A DNA stretch of 64,000 nucleotides, from the NCBI GenBank assembly GCA_944472135.2, contig OX235270.1, positions 57,293,267 through 57,357,266 of the forward strand, read 5' to 3'. This document shows positions 48,301-60,372 of this stretch, piece after piece (the first letter of the stretch is position 1; every line of letters begins with the position of its first letter). Under the pieces are notes generated by a model, which was not told the origin of the DNA, ran no database searches, and was given only the letters and a program-made list of their open reading frames with translations. The position numbers were made by a program, and so were the translations under genes. Origin of the DNA: Trichobilharzia regenti. Lineage: Eukaryota; Platyhelminthes; Trematoda; Strigeidida; Schistosomatidae.

Positions 48301-51268
48301 ATCTGGTAACAATGATTACACTGCTAAACATAAAATATCGAATGCTCAATAATTTCACTTCAAGTTATTTTTCAATGATAAATAACAAATTTTCGGACAC
48401 TAGGTCACCTTTTGATTCATTCGCAAGAGAATTTCTTGACAAAAACTATCACACGCTCCCTAGGTATACTCACTTCAAGAATAAACTTTGACGATTGGTC
48501 ATCTTTCGAGTTCTTTAATTCCTCTTCAGAAGTTTCGTAGGTATGACTGACATATTCATCAAATGAGACTCTTCCATCCTTATCTTTATCAAAGTCCATA
48601 AGTTGTTTTTCAGCATGTTCACGATCCAAGGATCTATAAAACAAAATAAATGCCAAATTTATACCAGTGAGATAAACAGCATATAAAAAATAACCGATAG
48701 TAGATACGTGACATGCAACGATAAGAAAGATAAAGCGATGGTAAAAATATAACAAAAATAAACTACTCTAGATATACAAGGATTCATAGCGCAAATGTAT
48801 ATAACCCACTGGTGTTTATTGTCAACAACTCATGACAAAAGAACAATACATAGAACATCCGAAAAGTTAAATACTAGTAAAGCGCAAACAGTAAGGATGA
48901 AGACAAAGCAGTTTTCTCTGTGTGACTTTAATGGTCATGTCAGGGTTTTTTAATAACTTTGGTAATTCCAGCTGACAACTAAAATGATTACTGAAGAACC
49001 TACATGTCCCAAAGAATGAATTCAAAACACAAATTACTAGTAGTGATATCCTAAGAGAAGACAATTTTTGATTTTAAGCATAGCACCAACCGTTACTGCG
49101 CAGTAGCCCAGTCTGTGTCACCTCATAACGGCAGGTCAAATAGGAAATGAAAAAAATCACAATAAATTGGAAATTCCAAAATAGTATACCATAAGAAAAG
49201 AAATGAGTAGGAAAGATAAAAGAAAGAAACATGACATTATAATTAGGATGAAGATAAGATGTGGATGAATATGCGTTGCAGTAAATGATTCTGAATTCTA
49301 TCACTTACAGTCTCCCCCCCCCATAGGTTTCTGTAGCCACGTGGGCCACAACCAGGTGACCTACAGCCACACACACACACGACTCAAACCACTGAGATCA
49401 CTGAACGAGAACCCATTTAATTCAGTGAATGAACTGTCAACTTAGTTACATTAACTATATAATCAGCTGTAACAAATTCATTTACATTGGAAGTAAAGTC
49501 ACAATTATCCACAATTGAATTCAACGATGTATTAAAAGCCAATAAAGTCCTAAAAATACTAAATATTCTTACTCGTAGGTCTTGTGAATCCAAGAGGCTA
49601 ACTCATCCCTTTCAATGAAGTTATCACGGTTACTATCAATCTTCCTGAAGTATAAATGAAGTCGATTCTCAAGCTGAATCTCTGGAACAGCAAAATCAGG
49701 AACGTGGGGATCTACAATAAATAAAAAAACACTATTAATATGCATGAAAGAAAGTACTTGATGTTATTGACTGTAAAATACTTAGGTTAAGTAAAACGCC
49801 ATAATAGTACTTAAAATGAAAACTAGTGACTAGACAGGCACGCTTTTAGGCAAGATATAGATAAAAGAAGTTGACCATGGTAACTACCAATCTAAAAATT
49901 GAAGTGGTTGGCACAACTAAAATGACAATAGGATTAACAACTCATGGAATATGATCTGACCAACTGACAGCTGCTAAATATTACCTCTTTAGGTAAACAG
50001 GCATACATGTGGCAATGGTCAAACTAACTACATTGGAAAAATTTGTTCTTTGATTTTTTTACCAGAAGAGCCTACAGGACATCATTAAAACGAAAACACT
50101 CATCAAAGCATCAACTGACTGACTTTAACGTAGAACTTCGTACAAAAGTGCAGCAATTCAGATCGTCACATTTCATAAAGCATACATAAATGTGGAGAGA
50201 AATGAAATGTACGGGATAAAAAAAATAAGTACAAGCAGAATATCGAGGATTTAGCGAATTTGGGAGTTCATAAACAGTGAACGCATCCACGCTGGAGCAT
50301 AAGCAACGCAGTGTGCAGCGTCCAAAGATGAAATCCCATTGCCAGTTGGATAACAAGTGACAGGTTGCTTTACACGACCATTGAACTTTAGATTCCCTGC
50401 CTCCACACCCTTGAGAATAGATGGTAATGAAGTTCGCCTAAAAATCCTTGCATTTTCTCTCATCTAACGCTTCCTCCTCACTAGTCACAATGTTGTCTCG
50501 GTGAACACGCAATTGTTTAAAGTCAAACACTCCTAAAAAGGAATTTGTGATAACCCACGAGATATCACAAAGCATCTGCAGTCACGTATTAATCAACCAC
50601 TTTCTTCTTTAACTGTCTGAAAAAAAAGCTTTTATTTTGTGGCTTATTTTCATCAGAAATAAAGTCCTCCAGTTACTCTTCTGCTTAAAAATCATTCAAA
50701 AAGGAGCAAGAGAGGTTTTAAGAAACTAAAGTCCAACTCAGGTTATGAGAGACAGACAAATCGATTTAAAGTCTCCACGCAGGTGGATCTGTTCAACCTG
50801 ACATAATCTGAAAAATCACATTTGAAAAAGCAGAAAACATAAATGTAGTAATATGGTGAGACTGATGCAGATCTCTATTTGTTTTCACATTCAAATGTTT
50901 CCTTTTGTTAACATCCCTGCGATATGATAACATAGATTTGTTCTAACTGTTATATTTAGGTGAAAACTTAACTGCCTATAATTGAAGATCTTCCAAATGA
51001 GCTGCCAAAGTTTTATAAAACACATTCTAGCACTGTCATACGCTCCTCATGAGAAACGAACCAACTATATTTTTAGACAGTCTACATTCGTAAGAAAATG
51101 TTGATACTACTACTAAGCTAAATATAGAATTTTTATCACATTTGTCTAGCTTCAGGTGAAATGGATTTGTATTTATTCAAACTTACTTCCATTGAAATGT
51201 TTATCTAATTTTTCAATATCACAATAGACAAATGTAAATAAAGCCAACAACAGGAACCACAGCATCAT
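45226..51268 (-). CDS. CREC-family EF-hand protein (calumenin/reticulocalbin type), six exons
   Basis: Joining 51268-51187, 49711-49573, 48633-48474, 47707-47512, 46840-46730 and 45386-45226 gives 849 nt, 282 residues plus stop. All joins keep frame and all introns are GT..AG. Residues 1-16 are a signal peptide (MMLWFLLLALFTFVYC). Six EF-hand loops start at D53, D89, D140, D177, D211 and D247, each with Glu at position 12. Loop 1 has Asn and loop 5 has Arg instead of the usual Gly at position 6. The block FLRPENYEDM after loop 3 and the tryptophans after loops 1 and 5 (ASWI, RPWLL) are CREC hallmarks. The protein ends WDEL, close to the HDEL/KDEL retention signals. By family it is a low-affinity calcium binder of the secretory-pathway lumen, often a chaperone or folding cofactor. 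Whether it is calumenin or reticulocalbin by orthology is not decided. The second ATG (codon 2) is an alternative start. Confidence 0.9.
45470..45580 (-). mobile_element. Hammerhead-type SINE in intron 5, minus
   Basis: The plus strand reads ttcatcatgagctgatatca through gggagtactggagagctgct and cctaatttgggactcttcgg. On the minus strand the core is CCGAAGA, keeping the consensus C at core position 1, but GAAAC has become AAAGC. The tRNA-like block is missing. Confidence 0.7.
45613..45648. repeat. (CT)n(AT)n microsatellite
   Basis: CT-rich start followed by an (AT)n run, directly before the next SINE copy, within CREC intron 5. Confidence 0.9.
45649..45860 (+). mobile_element. Hammerhead-type SINE in intron 5, plus
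   Basis: Contains the bridging segment (ggcagaagttgaaatctgtc), a tRNA-like block with a worn B box (gaatccgaaccc), a degenerate fold (gacgagacagctgtccagta) and the 3' body with an (AAT)n tail to about 45892. Confidence 0.75.
45900..46065 (-). mobile_element. Hammerhead-type SINE in intron 5, minus, older
   Basis: Similar to the copy at 5.65-5.81 kb. On the minus strand the core still reads ATGAAGA, but the GAAAC strand is changed (CACAAC) and the stem III pairing is worn. Confidence 0.65.
46730..46840 (-). CDS. CREC gene exon 5 (EF-hand 5), short
   Basis: 111 nt between ATTAAAG and GTAAGT. It encodes residues 193-229 with YLREQFELLDVDHNRLLTSN then ELRPWLL. It is easily missed because the exon is short. 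It was found because joining exon 4 directly to exon 6 would skip the fifth hand that the family has. Phase 1 on both sides fits. Loop position 6 is Arg in place of Gly. Confidence 0.87.
47512..47707 (-). CDS. CREC gene exon 4 (EF-hands 3 and 4)
   Basis: 196 nt between TCAAAG and GTAAGT. It encodes residues 128-192 with loops DKNGDGFLSLRE and DQNNDGVITSDE and the family block FLRPENYEDM between them. Confidence 0.9.
48474..48633 (-). CDS. CREC gene exon 3 (EF-hand 2)
   Basis: 160 nt between TTATAG and GTGAGT. It encodes residues 74-127 with LMDFDKDKDGRVSFDEYV (loop 89-100), then an acidic linker (TSEEELKNSKDD). Confidence 0.9.
49368..49380 (+). repeat. (CA)n microsatellite
   Basis: Short CA run within CREC intron 2. 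A C-rich homopolymer of about ten bases lies just upstream near 49313-49322. Confidence 0.8.
49573..49711 (-). CDS. CREC gene exon 2 (EF-hand 1)
   Basis: 139 nt between TTGTAG and GTAAGA. It encodes residues 28-73 with RLHLYFRKIDSNRDNFIERDE (loop 53-64), followed by the conserved ASWI. Confidence 0.9.
51187..51268 (-). CDS. CREC gene exon 1 (start codon, signal peptide)
   Basis: 82 nt encoding residues 1-27 plus one base. It begins with ATGATG and ends before GTAAGT. The hydrophobic leader LWFLLLALFTFVYC is followed by DIEKLDKHFNG, the usual acidic/basic N-terminus of mature CREC proteins. No in-frame ATG lies closely upstream. Confidence 0.85.
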
Positions 51269-53099
51269 TTGATAGTCAGCTCCTTTTTGTGAATATAGCA
51301 AGGTGAATAAGTTGGACAAGAGAAACAGCTAAAGAACGACGTAAACAGAAAAAGATACACGTAATGAGCAAGAATTCACATACAAGTTTACAAAATTTGG
51401 TGAATAGCCAACAAAAAACTGAAATCTTCAAGTAAAACAGCTATTTCCATAAAGAGAAGAAACGGCAAGTTGTCTTAACTAAAGGGTTTACACTAATAGG
51501 CTTAAACAGTGGATAGGATGATGGTCACATAAAAAATGGCTACATGTTACGCTTAAAAGCAAGTGATAATTAAGTGAAGTCAGTAAATGACCTGTACTCC
51601 AATACTAAGAATACACATTGAGCAGTGACCAACAATTCTTCCCATGAATTCATGAAGTCAACTATAGTTGATTTGGGAAGAAATAATTCACAGAACAGGC
51701 TGTTACTATGATACAAGAACTTAAAATGCGAAAAGATATTGCATTACTGTAGATATACTTCCACCTTGTATTTATCTTATATAAAATATTTCATGCTTTA
51801 TTGTTTTTTAACTACCTACGTCTTTTCAAAATAATTCTGAACGAAAGAATGAAGGAAACTTAAATCCACGTAACAGCACCAACAAAAAACTGATCAAATG
51901 GTTCACTCGGAGAAATATGACAACATTGGATATGCGAGGTGAAAATTCACTATTAGTTTAGAAGCGATACGATTTTATCACTAGGTTTCGAAATGCTACA
52001 GCCTACTGTAAGTTTTCTGTGAACAAATAGAACAAATGCATTAATTAATACAGAAGCAGACCAAAAACATACTTATAGGTGCTTCTACAAGTATTATAAG
52101 TACCTCCATATTTTAAGGATATACACAATAGAAATCACTTCATACACGATATTAAACAGTATTTAAAGAAAACAACTATCTGGTGTAGTATTTGGCAAAG
52201 TTAAATTACCATAGCCAAAACCACACAGGTCCAAGTCAACCAATCCCAATTCGCATACTCGTCGAAAAATACAATAAAAATATTATCAACTTGATACTAC
52301 ACTGTGTAGTTGTAGCTTGTGCTGGAAGAATGTCTCCCAGTTAATACACAGATGATCTATTGAGAGATAGCGCGATAAGCCCATTCACCTAGGTGACTGT
52401 AAGTCATGGTACTTTGAGACTCATTGATATTTCTAGCACTATTCGCCAAACTGATCCTAAATCTAACCATCATTCTAACTCCTAAGGCTAACTTTAACCC
52501 TAAACCTTAATCTTGAACAGCATATATGCTGTTATAACCCTACCTAATAGTATAGATATGCAGAAAAAGTGCCCAATGAATTAATAGAATACTGTATCTA
52601 CCCTCTTAAGCAGATGCAGAGTAGGCATGATTTGATTTGAAACGATATTTCATAACATCCCTCTGTCTGATCAATTCGTGAAAGTCAACATTTGAAAGAC
52701 CTTGATTTTGGCTATGATTCTTTAACTTCACCCACAATTTTAAAGATATATACCTCGTACAATTCATTATTATTGTGGATATATCAGCTTATATGCTCTT
52801 CTTGCAATATGCCACTTTCTACCTAAGAAAAAGCCGACTGTTCAATTTCGGTTCATTTGGTTGTTGTATCTATTCTTTCCCATTGCTGTGAAGCTATGCA
52901 AACGTATGGTCCGGTTTTGGTGAACTTGTTGCTCAATCTCTACAGAAATTATGAAATGAACCTAGGGTTCAGATATTATCCTGGTTTCTTAGTTTTACAG
53001 TTTAGGAATAACAACACATTTCCGATATATAAGGCTTTTACACCGGGTATGAGGCCAGAAGTCTCACAAAATTGTAACAAGTTTGTCAAAAATAGATAT
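51269..53099. other. Upstream flank of the CREC gene; no second gene recognised
   Basis: This should hold the promoter and 5' untranslated region, but I cannot identify a TATA box or initiator with confidence. A CTAACCC/AACCCTAAAC-like stretch lies around 52455-52520. The plus frame at 52857-53120 has no recognisable motif. Confidence 0.4.
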
Positions 53100-53640
53100 T
53101 TATACATTCTTATTGGTTAGATGACCGCCTATATGTCTACCAGGTATGTCAAGGTGCGAGATCCTTAACTCCCAAATCACATGCGTAACGTCATCTTTAT
53201 TTCTGCCGCCCTTCCAATATCCAATATCGTTTTTTCGACCTAGTATAAACCAATTTGATTTCTTTGTGCTCGCTTCTTGATTGTGAGGTATAGGTTCCTC
53301 ATCTCCGGTAAACTTCTGCGTAGCTTGTCCCACCACTTTGTCAGACACCTGTGTAATAGTCAGTATCCCAAGGGACACTGATTCAGAATCAGTGTCAATA
53401 CTACTCACCAGTGGGTTCGCCCTTCTTTGAGGACTGAAGCTTAGCCTCAGCCTGTTTAACTTGCATACATACTATAATGGCATCGTATCTTCCGAGTGTC
53501 TTCACTGCATACCCCAGCTAATTGTAGAATCCAATATCGCTTTTACGAGCTAGTGTAAACCAGTTTGATTTCTTTGTGCTCGCTTCTTGATTGTAAGGTA
53601 TAGGTTCCTAATCTTCGGTAAGCTTCTGCTTGACTGTCGT
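53100..53640 (-). repeat. Region with a 100-bp direct repeat and a possible pseudogene
   Basis: 53216-53325 and 53531-53630 are direct repeats of about 85-90 % identity (both contain tttgatttctttgtgctcgc). On the minus strand the first copy lies in a 102-codon open frame with EEPIPHNQEASTKKSNWF. The second copy has the same peptide context, but with a stop codon just before it. This looks like a duplicated piece of a coding sequence or unknown element. The family is not recognised. Confidence 0.5.
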
Positions 53641-53900
53641 AGCTTTGGTTGACTCCAAAAAGAGTAGTGCTGGGATTAATTTTATGTGGTTTGTAGTATG
53701 AGGTGTGTTAAGACTGTTACTACTGTGAATGGAGTTGATCCTTTCGCCAGTTAGTCCTCCGGTATCATCGACAAGAGAAAAGAGATGGTAATAATAATAG
53801 ATATAATTAGTGAAGTTATTCAGACTAACGGACAGAAACGGAAATAGGAAAGCGTAACAGCAGTCAGCTGATTTAATTTGAAGAATAATATATATATCGG

Positions 53901-53925
53901 TAATAATGATAATAATAATAATAAT
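53901..53925 (+). repeat. (AAT)n microsatellite
   Basis: Imperfect TAA/AAT run. Confidence 0.85.
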
Positions 53926-54014
53926 ATGTTTAGTTAAAGTTGTCAGGAAAGTGCGATGGGAGAGAATGTAAAGAATTAAAACGACGAGTTTAATTGTCTA
54001 CCCCTGAATGGTGT

Positions 54015-54190
54015 ATGCGATTTTAAGGGGATAGGCCATTTGGATGCAGTCCATGTGTCGCTGCATGGTTGTCCAGCCTTCGCTTAAAGGCGTCCAAAGA
54101 CGGTGCCATAGCTACATCTGCCGGTAAGGAATTCCAGGGACGGCAAACCCGCAGTGAAAAGAAGTGGGAGCGCACCGGGTAGTCCATTGG
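54015..54190 (-). pseudogene. CR1/jockey-like non-LTR retrotransposon C-terminus
   Basis: A minus-strand frame reads RSHFFSLRVCRPWNSLPADV followed by MAPSLDAFKRRLDNH. The F-F-x-x-R-V ... W-N-S-L-P ... S-x-x-x-F-K-x-x-L-D pattern is the classic tail of CR1/jockey-clade ORF2 proteins. Only the last 55 or so codons are present, so this is a strongly 5'-truncated copy. Confidence 0.78.
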
Positions 54191-54429
54191 AACGGTGATT
54201 TAATGACAAGTTATATTTTCATAATCTTTAAATGAAAATTACTGTTAAATGTTTTCATCAGTGCCATCAAACTCTTGAACCTCGTTAAATTTGCTCCACT
54301 TTATGGGAAATGTTTCTTGACAGTAATATCTGTGAAACGTAGTGGATTAAATGAGGTGGTAAGTTTACATGTTAGACGTATGTTATTGAGATTTCATTAA
54401 ATCATGCTGACATATTCTGGCTTATTTAC

Positions 54430-57060
54430 TGAAACGCTTTACTACCCTGCAGATAAAGCAGGTGGCGCCACCTGGAAAGAGGAATATGTTATTTAGTCGC
54501 CCGTATCTAGCTGCTCGTGCCTGCTGAATTTGCATTGCTATCCTAGTTTTTAGGGAAAAGGACTCGAGATAGATTTCATCTATCGTAGCACCAGGTAGGC
54601 TGATTGGTTTTCTGTCGGATAATTCTCCTGTCTTCCCTTCAAATGCGTCAACTTTGTTAATACCGAGTGAATATCTAATAATCTGGCATATTCAAACTAG
54701 CTTTATTTCCGTTAGAGGTTACAATCCATACTGTTGTCTCAGTTGCTTTCTGTTCAGAAGAAACCCGGTGCAACACGATCAGAAGAATTATCATGAATTA
54801 CATTGATGTTTATTGATCGACTGTGAACCTGAAATGTTTGAACCTTTGAAGTTGTAACTTAGGGTACTATAGCCATCTGTGCTGCAACCATCTTGTCGTT
54901 CTGGTGGATTGTCAGTTGAATTATAAATAACCCTCGAATTGCTAGTTTTTTATTGACATTTTCGAGTTGATCCTGATTCGTAATGTGCGTCGGTAGCACA
55001 TCAGTTAGGAATCTCGCCGACCATGTACATGATCAGGGGTTCGATCCCTTGCCGGCGTACACCTGATATCAGTGGTCGGCCTACAAAATTTGGGCCACCG
55101 ATATCACGTGCTGAAAATTCCATACTTCTACCAAAAATACTGTGTGGTTTCAAGCTATAATCAAAAAAATATTATGAGTTGCGTCAGTTGGTCTTCCAGA
55201 ATAGCAACGACCTCACGATCCGTGGGTTGAATGTCTTTGGGCTGGTGCACTTACAAAATGCTGCGTAACTTTTCCGTTTTGGAAACATTTAGGAGGCGGC
55301 ATCATCGCACAGTCGCCGAATGAGTTTTACACTTATACTACACCTGCGCTGCTGAACTTCTTAAGGTCCAAGCACTTCAAAATAACTTCGTGGTGGTCGC
55401 TATCAGAAGCCTCTTTAAAGTCAATGTAGTTAAAATGAAAAGACGACTGCCATTATTTGCTCTTTCTGATGATGTTGCAGAAAGTCGCATTTTAATCTGA
55501 AGATGCAGTTCCTGAAATCGCCCGGCCTCAGGCCGAGGGGAAGTTAGGCATCGGCGACATCTTTCAGTCTGCCAGAATCATTAGGCTAAATATTTTCCCT
55601 ACTGTAAAAAGAAGCATGATAATAAACGAATTCTCGCAACGGCTTAAGTGTCTCCTCCATGGTGGTTGAATGAAGTCACTTTTTACTTTCCTCAGTAACC
55701 TATCTTCTCTTTCTTACACAAATTCCTTAGAATTGGAGTGAGCATCCCAGTAAAGCCTCCGAGTGCGTTTGCAGTACTTCTGCTGGGATTCCGTCATTTC
55801 CTGCTGTACTTCCGTGACATTAAGAACTTCTGTTTGTGTGAGGTTTATTATTAGTTCTGTACTAATTTTGGGTGATCTCTTCCGGGATGGTGACCTGATT
55901 GTTTGAAATAGTATTTAAAGGCGTCTGCCATACGTAACCTGTTCCGCTGCACACCGTGGTGTCGTAAAAACACCGAAATTTGTTTACGTAAATACCTCCT
56001 CTATCTGGCCGTGGTGTCGTCCATTACTGACTGCAAATGGCTTCCTGAACACATCTATCACCCTCTGTTGCTCTGAGCTGCATGTGGTTGCCCATCACTG
56101 TGTGATTGAAACTCTCCATCCTCCTGCTCTTTTTGGAAATTTTTTAAATTCTTTTGTTTATCACCCAATAGGTTGTACTCACCTACCATCGTTTTCAATT
56201 ATCCTTTACCATCCTTCAGTCCTCAGTCAAGCTCACGTATCTATCGTGAAGTATTCCATGCCCTGCCTTTTCCTCATTTATACGTTGTATGTACATTCAG
56301 CTTTCGGAGAGTCCCTTCATTGTTTTATACAGATTCACTTGAAGACGTTTTTTACTGACTCCTAGTTTCTCCTCAGAGCTGAAATGAAAATATCTTTTGT
56401 AGTCTCATTCTTCATTTTATGGGTTTTGCGAAGGAATCCCTATTCTTCCGATGCTTCTTTGAAGGCTTTCAACTTGATTTCCGGGGTTCATGCTATCTAT
56501 AACGAATTCAACATACCTCTGCCCCTTATCTCGATCTTATGCATTGTGCGCTACCTGTCAGCATCTGAAGAACTTCATGCATTCTATGTGACTTTTGAAG
56601 CGTCTATTTGGTGAACCACATGTCATCACATGTTTGTATACACTGACCTCCGTCACCAAACCAATAGGGGTGTACAAGTCTGCAAAGAGCTTTCCATTCT
56701 CATCCGTCTCACCCAGTGCCCATAGACTCATCGTGAAACATTTTCCCATGTTGCTGGATTCTGGTTTGGAGTTCAGATTATCCATTAGGACTTCAGTGTT
56801 GCCATCTGGATGTTATTCGTCCCTCATTATCAGCTACATATGGCTTTTAAGTGTGAGGGGTGATATGATTATAACCGTTTCTCCTTTTGAGCTGAATCTT
56901 CATGCCATGATGATGGAGGACATGTAATTTTAGTGCCTGTTGCTAGAATCATGACGGCCATGCATTCAGCATGCTAGCGATTATTGTTACAGATTTATAC
57001 GAAACCGGTTAGTTGGGCCTTCTGAACGACTTCAAGCTCGTTTTTGATCGATATTAATTC
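54430..57060 (-). pseudogene. Decayed RTE-like non-LTR element, antisense, with a SINE near its 3' part
   Basis: In minus-strand order: at about 56785-56560 an endonuclease piece (WALGETDENGKLFADL and SPNRRFKSH, the G-E-x-N-E-N-G region of AP-type endonucleases); near 55800 GNDGIPAEVLQTHSEALLG (RT entry); near 55680-55600 a worn L-L-S-x-x-G-K-I-F block; near 55440-55360 FNYIDFKEASDSDHHEVILK (F-x-D-F-x-x-A-F-D-S catalytic region, damaged); near 54600-54500 RIAMQIQQARAARYGRLNNIF, perhaps the post-palm segment. Stops and frameshifts are throughout. The family 1 SINE at 54985-55170 lies inside in opposite orientation. The boundaries are approximate. Confidence 0.62.
54985..55170 (+). mobile_element. 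tRNA-headed SINE, family 1
   Basis: The head GTGCGTCGGTAGCACATCAG has a weakened A box. The B box GGGGTTCGATCCC is intact. The body cacctgatatcagtggtcgg ends caagctataatcaaaaaaat. It interrupts the antisense RTE-like remnant. Confidence 0.86.
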
Positions 57061-58984
57061 GAAATAACTCTCATAATAATTGTGCGGCATTTTTCTTTCT
57101 GGACGTGAGCTTCAGTTACACCACCCAATAACTCTTTAGCCCAGGATACCTAGCATTATCGCCCAACTGCCCTTAACACCACCACAACTACAGAGGAAGG
57201 AATACAGCAGTTTAGGTTGCCCACGGGTGTATTTATAAGCTATATTACGAATACTGTACAGTGAAATGCAGTCACCACAATGCTCTTGTTTCTTGAAGAC
57301 ACGAGTGTTCTCAATTCAATCTAGTAAGTACAGATAAAAAAGTGACGGTTAAAAGCGGTATAACTGAGATTTAACTGAAAGAACCAACTTCTTTACCGTC
57401 TACATACTACCGACCCCCGACTAAGTAATCTGAAGTGTCCACCTCCATATCCTCAGCTCTCACAGATACTTGGTGATTACTTGCCATATGTTCAATCTGA
57501 GCAACTAACACGCACTCAAACATGGTGGGGACATCCAATGTCCCTACCTATCCTTTGAAAGAAGACACATCAGTGGACTGGTTCCCTAAAGGTTTTCAGC
57601 AGCCTTCGAAATTCGAGCAGAAAGCGAGCTCAATACCGAATGCCTTGGAAACTTTGTAGCAGATGAACCTGTTTCAGTTCGACGCTAGTAAATTGAACGT
57701 CGTTATTCCTGTATATCAGAAATAGATAAAAATTAGGTGATCTTTGTTAGGCCTACAACTGATCTCGATATTAACAAATTGATTTAGAGTAGACGGAAAG
57801 TTAAATTCCACCGCCTATTATTAGCGTAAACCATTAACTAAGGCATACTGACGGGTTGCTCAAGTTTCATTCATATGGTTGTTACCGAAAGTAACACGCG
57901 TCTCTCACAAAACATCGAGAGAGACATTATTTACGAAAATTCTTGCAAACAAGATGGAAATATTAAAACTGTTGACTGAAATTATCCGGAGCTTATTCGC
58001 TTTATACCTACTTAGTTGTAAAAATTAAATTTCTTATTCTAATAAGCGCATTTTTTGAAGACTCAATGTATCTACCTTTAGAACAGAAACATAAAAGTAC
58101 TATATTTTGTCGAACAGATAATACTGAGCCAATCCAATCCAAGAGAATGGAAAATGTCATTAAATCCGTAAGGGACTTAAGAGCGAGCTCGATGGCTGTA
58201 CAAAATTTCAGAATAAAAATCCAAGTTTATGCAAAATATTGTGACAGTGCATCACAAAATATACAGTTAAAATTTTGTAGAAACTCATGGTAACGTGGTT
58301 TTACAGCTAAAGTTCGCTGATGCAAATTACTAATATAATCCACAGAAATGTTCACTATTGGAGTCATAGATACTAGTCAAAGCTGTGCAGCGGTTTTAGA
58401 ATGGTTTTCGGATGAGAGGTCCTTGCAAAATCCACAGGATACAACATTGCTAGTAGTGAAATTAGACGGTATGGACAGTGAGAAGACGCTTTATTTTATT
58501 TATACCCCAGTCTTGTATATTTCACCATGAATCGTTTTAAACTAGAGTTACGCAAGACGTCCCCACTTTTAACATCTAACAAGAAATTGTATAATCATAA
58601 TGTTCTAGTCTCCACAGATCACAATAACCTACTTGGGTACAATATGTTCACCAATGATATTTCTCGCCAGTTCACCACTTTATCAGATAGAAGTTGGTGA
58701 GGCAAAATCAAAGCTGAGTATTTACATTGCACAAATACCTAAGAGAAAACGTTACTGGCTTATCAGGTGGGGTAAAAACACTTATACAAGTGCCGAATCT
58801 CACGATACCCATATCCGCACATATTAGACAAAGATTTCAACCTAACTTAGGTTACCAGCTCGCTGGTTTTCTGGCAGGTTCCAATCCTGCGTAAAGAGGG
58901 AGGGTAGGTCTTTACCTTGGTAAATCAATCAAACTGCCACAGAAACTTAAATGCGCAATAAAGGCACTAAAAAATTAAAAACTT
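57061..58984. other. No recognisable gene
   Basis: Open frames at 58066-58293, 58348-58530 and 58633-58827 (plus) are short and match nothing I know. Non-LTR debris is likely given both neighbours, but it is not demonstrable. Confidence 0.4.
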
Positions 58985-59640
58985 ATTCTTCGCTAGAATC
59001 TAAGAGGCGAAAAGACGTCGTCGGCCGGTGAAAGCCTTTGGGTAGCCAGTAAGCAAGCCGATGTGTCCTCTCCCACCCGACGAAAGTAAGAATCAGAATT
59101 GGGACGTGGAATGTCCTTACAATTTACGCAGACGGCTAGGAAGGCTGCACAGGTAGCCGAATAAATGAGAAGATATGATGTGGATGTGATAGAAATCTGC
59201 GGGAGAGGATGGATTTGATGAAGACTGTCAAAATTGTCAAGTGGAGAGTTAGCAATCAACTCCGGCCACCCAGACGACAACCACTAACACACTTAGGCAA
59301 TAAGTGGCTTTCATAATGTTACCAAAAGCAGACAAAGGTCTTATGCACTGAGAACCAATCTCCCGCTGCAGGTTTATGACAAAAGGAATCAACTCAAAGG
59401 GCTGTAGGAAGGCTACAATTATCCATTGTCACGTACTCACAAGTAACTGAAAACAAAAGAAGGAAGATTCCTGTAGACAACTGCAAAGAGTAGTGGACAA
59501 CATCCCAGATGGCTATATCAAAATTGTTATGGGCGATGTGAATGCTAAACGAAGAATAGACAACACGGGAAGAGAACTCTTGGGTAGAGAGGCTCTCGCC
59601 TGGAGAAATGAATGAGAACAAATAACACTTCACAGGTTTC
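58985..59640 (+). pseudogene. RTE-like element, endonuclease-domain remnant
   Basis: Near 59095-59125 the plus strand reads RIGTWNVLT, the start of AP-type endonuclease domains (G-T-W-N-V-R-T). At about 59500-59560 it reads VVDNIPDGYIKIVMGDVNAK and then DNTGRELLG, the catalytic G-D-x-N region. In between are stops and frameshifts. No RT domain follows before the LTR element at 60052. It is a 3'-truncated or deleted relic. Confidence 0.76.
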
Positions 59641-60051
59641 CGCTCCTTCATTCATTTTGGTGATTGAAGGTAGCGTATATAGGCATACGGGATTCGCCTG
59701 ACAGACAACGCGCGCTCCTTGAATACGACGTGCTTTTTCCTCTCTAACCGGAAATATCCAATTTTGTGACTTATTCGTTTGGGAAACCTGATCCACCTAC
59801 CCGGCGAATTTTATTCAACCATTTTTCCTCACCGAGCCTGTGTGTGGTACTTCCCGCTGTCTCGAACTACTGCCAAAGCTTCACGTGCTACTTCTGTAGC
59901 AACAACCTCCTCACTCTTTCAAATATGCAGGATTTGTGGGTCTGTAACTTAATTGCTGTGAAGCCGAAAGTTACAGGTAAAGTCAAAAGCTTTTACTAAA
60001 ATAATTTATTCTTCTTTTCTGTGTTCTATATTGTCTTTTGCTGTCAGTGTA
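59641..60051. other. No recognisable gene; flank of the LTR element
   Basis: Probably further non-LTR debris. It ends in GTGTA at 60047-60051, the left target-site repeat. Confidence 0.45.
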
Positions 60052-60372
60052 TGTTAATGGAGTTGAAGATTGAACGATCAATTCTTGGTTGTTTGCTCAA
60101 AATCAACTTCCCCAATTTTCGCGGAGGCATCAATACAACAGTCATCTTCTCATCGGTCGCTGTTCAGAAAGAAGTCAGTAGCAAACCATCAGAAACCTTA
60201 ATAGAAATATTTTTTATATGTTGGTGTTACAATAAAGAATTTCCAAGCGGCCAATCGGTGTTTTGGTTTTCGCGTCCGTTACTATTAAGCGTTTCTGAAA
60301 AACTGCAAGGAACAGCGTGGGCCCGAGCGTAGCAAGAGCTGGGCATTGACGGTTTAAGAGACGTGACTGACA
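60052..60372 (+). repeat. 5' LTR
   Basis: Starts TGTTAATGG and ends CTGACA. It contains caataaag (possible polyadenylation signal) near 60229-60236. A TGG suited to a primer-binding site occurs at 60381, eight bases downstream, but no tRNA match was established. Confidence 0.88.

Noticed and set aside
50251..50463. Extra exon in CREC intron 1 (70-codon minus frame)
   Set aside because: No CREC similarity, and the family has no domain between the signal peptide region and the first EF-hand that it could encode.
52455..52520. Interstitial telomere-like tract
   Set aside because: CTAAC/AACCCTAAA blocks are irregular and interrupted; there is no run of two or more clean telomeric hexamers.
54500..54690. 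Minus-strand peptide RIAMQIQQARAARYGRLNN as a chelatase/ATPase-like motif
   Set aside because: The resemblance is short, and the position between RTE pieces makes a worn post-palm segment of that element more likely.
56595..56927. 110-codon plus-strand frame
   Set aside because: It is antisense to the RTE-like endonuclease remnant, whose minus-strand translation matches a known family.
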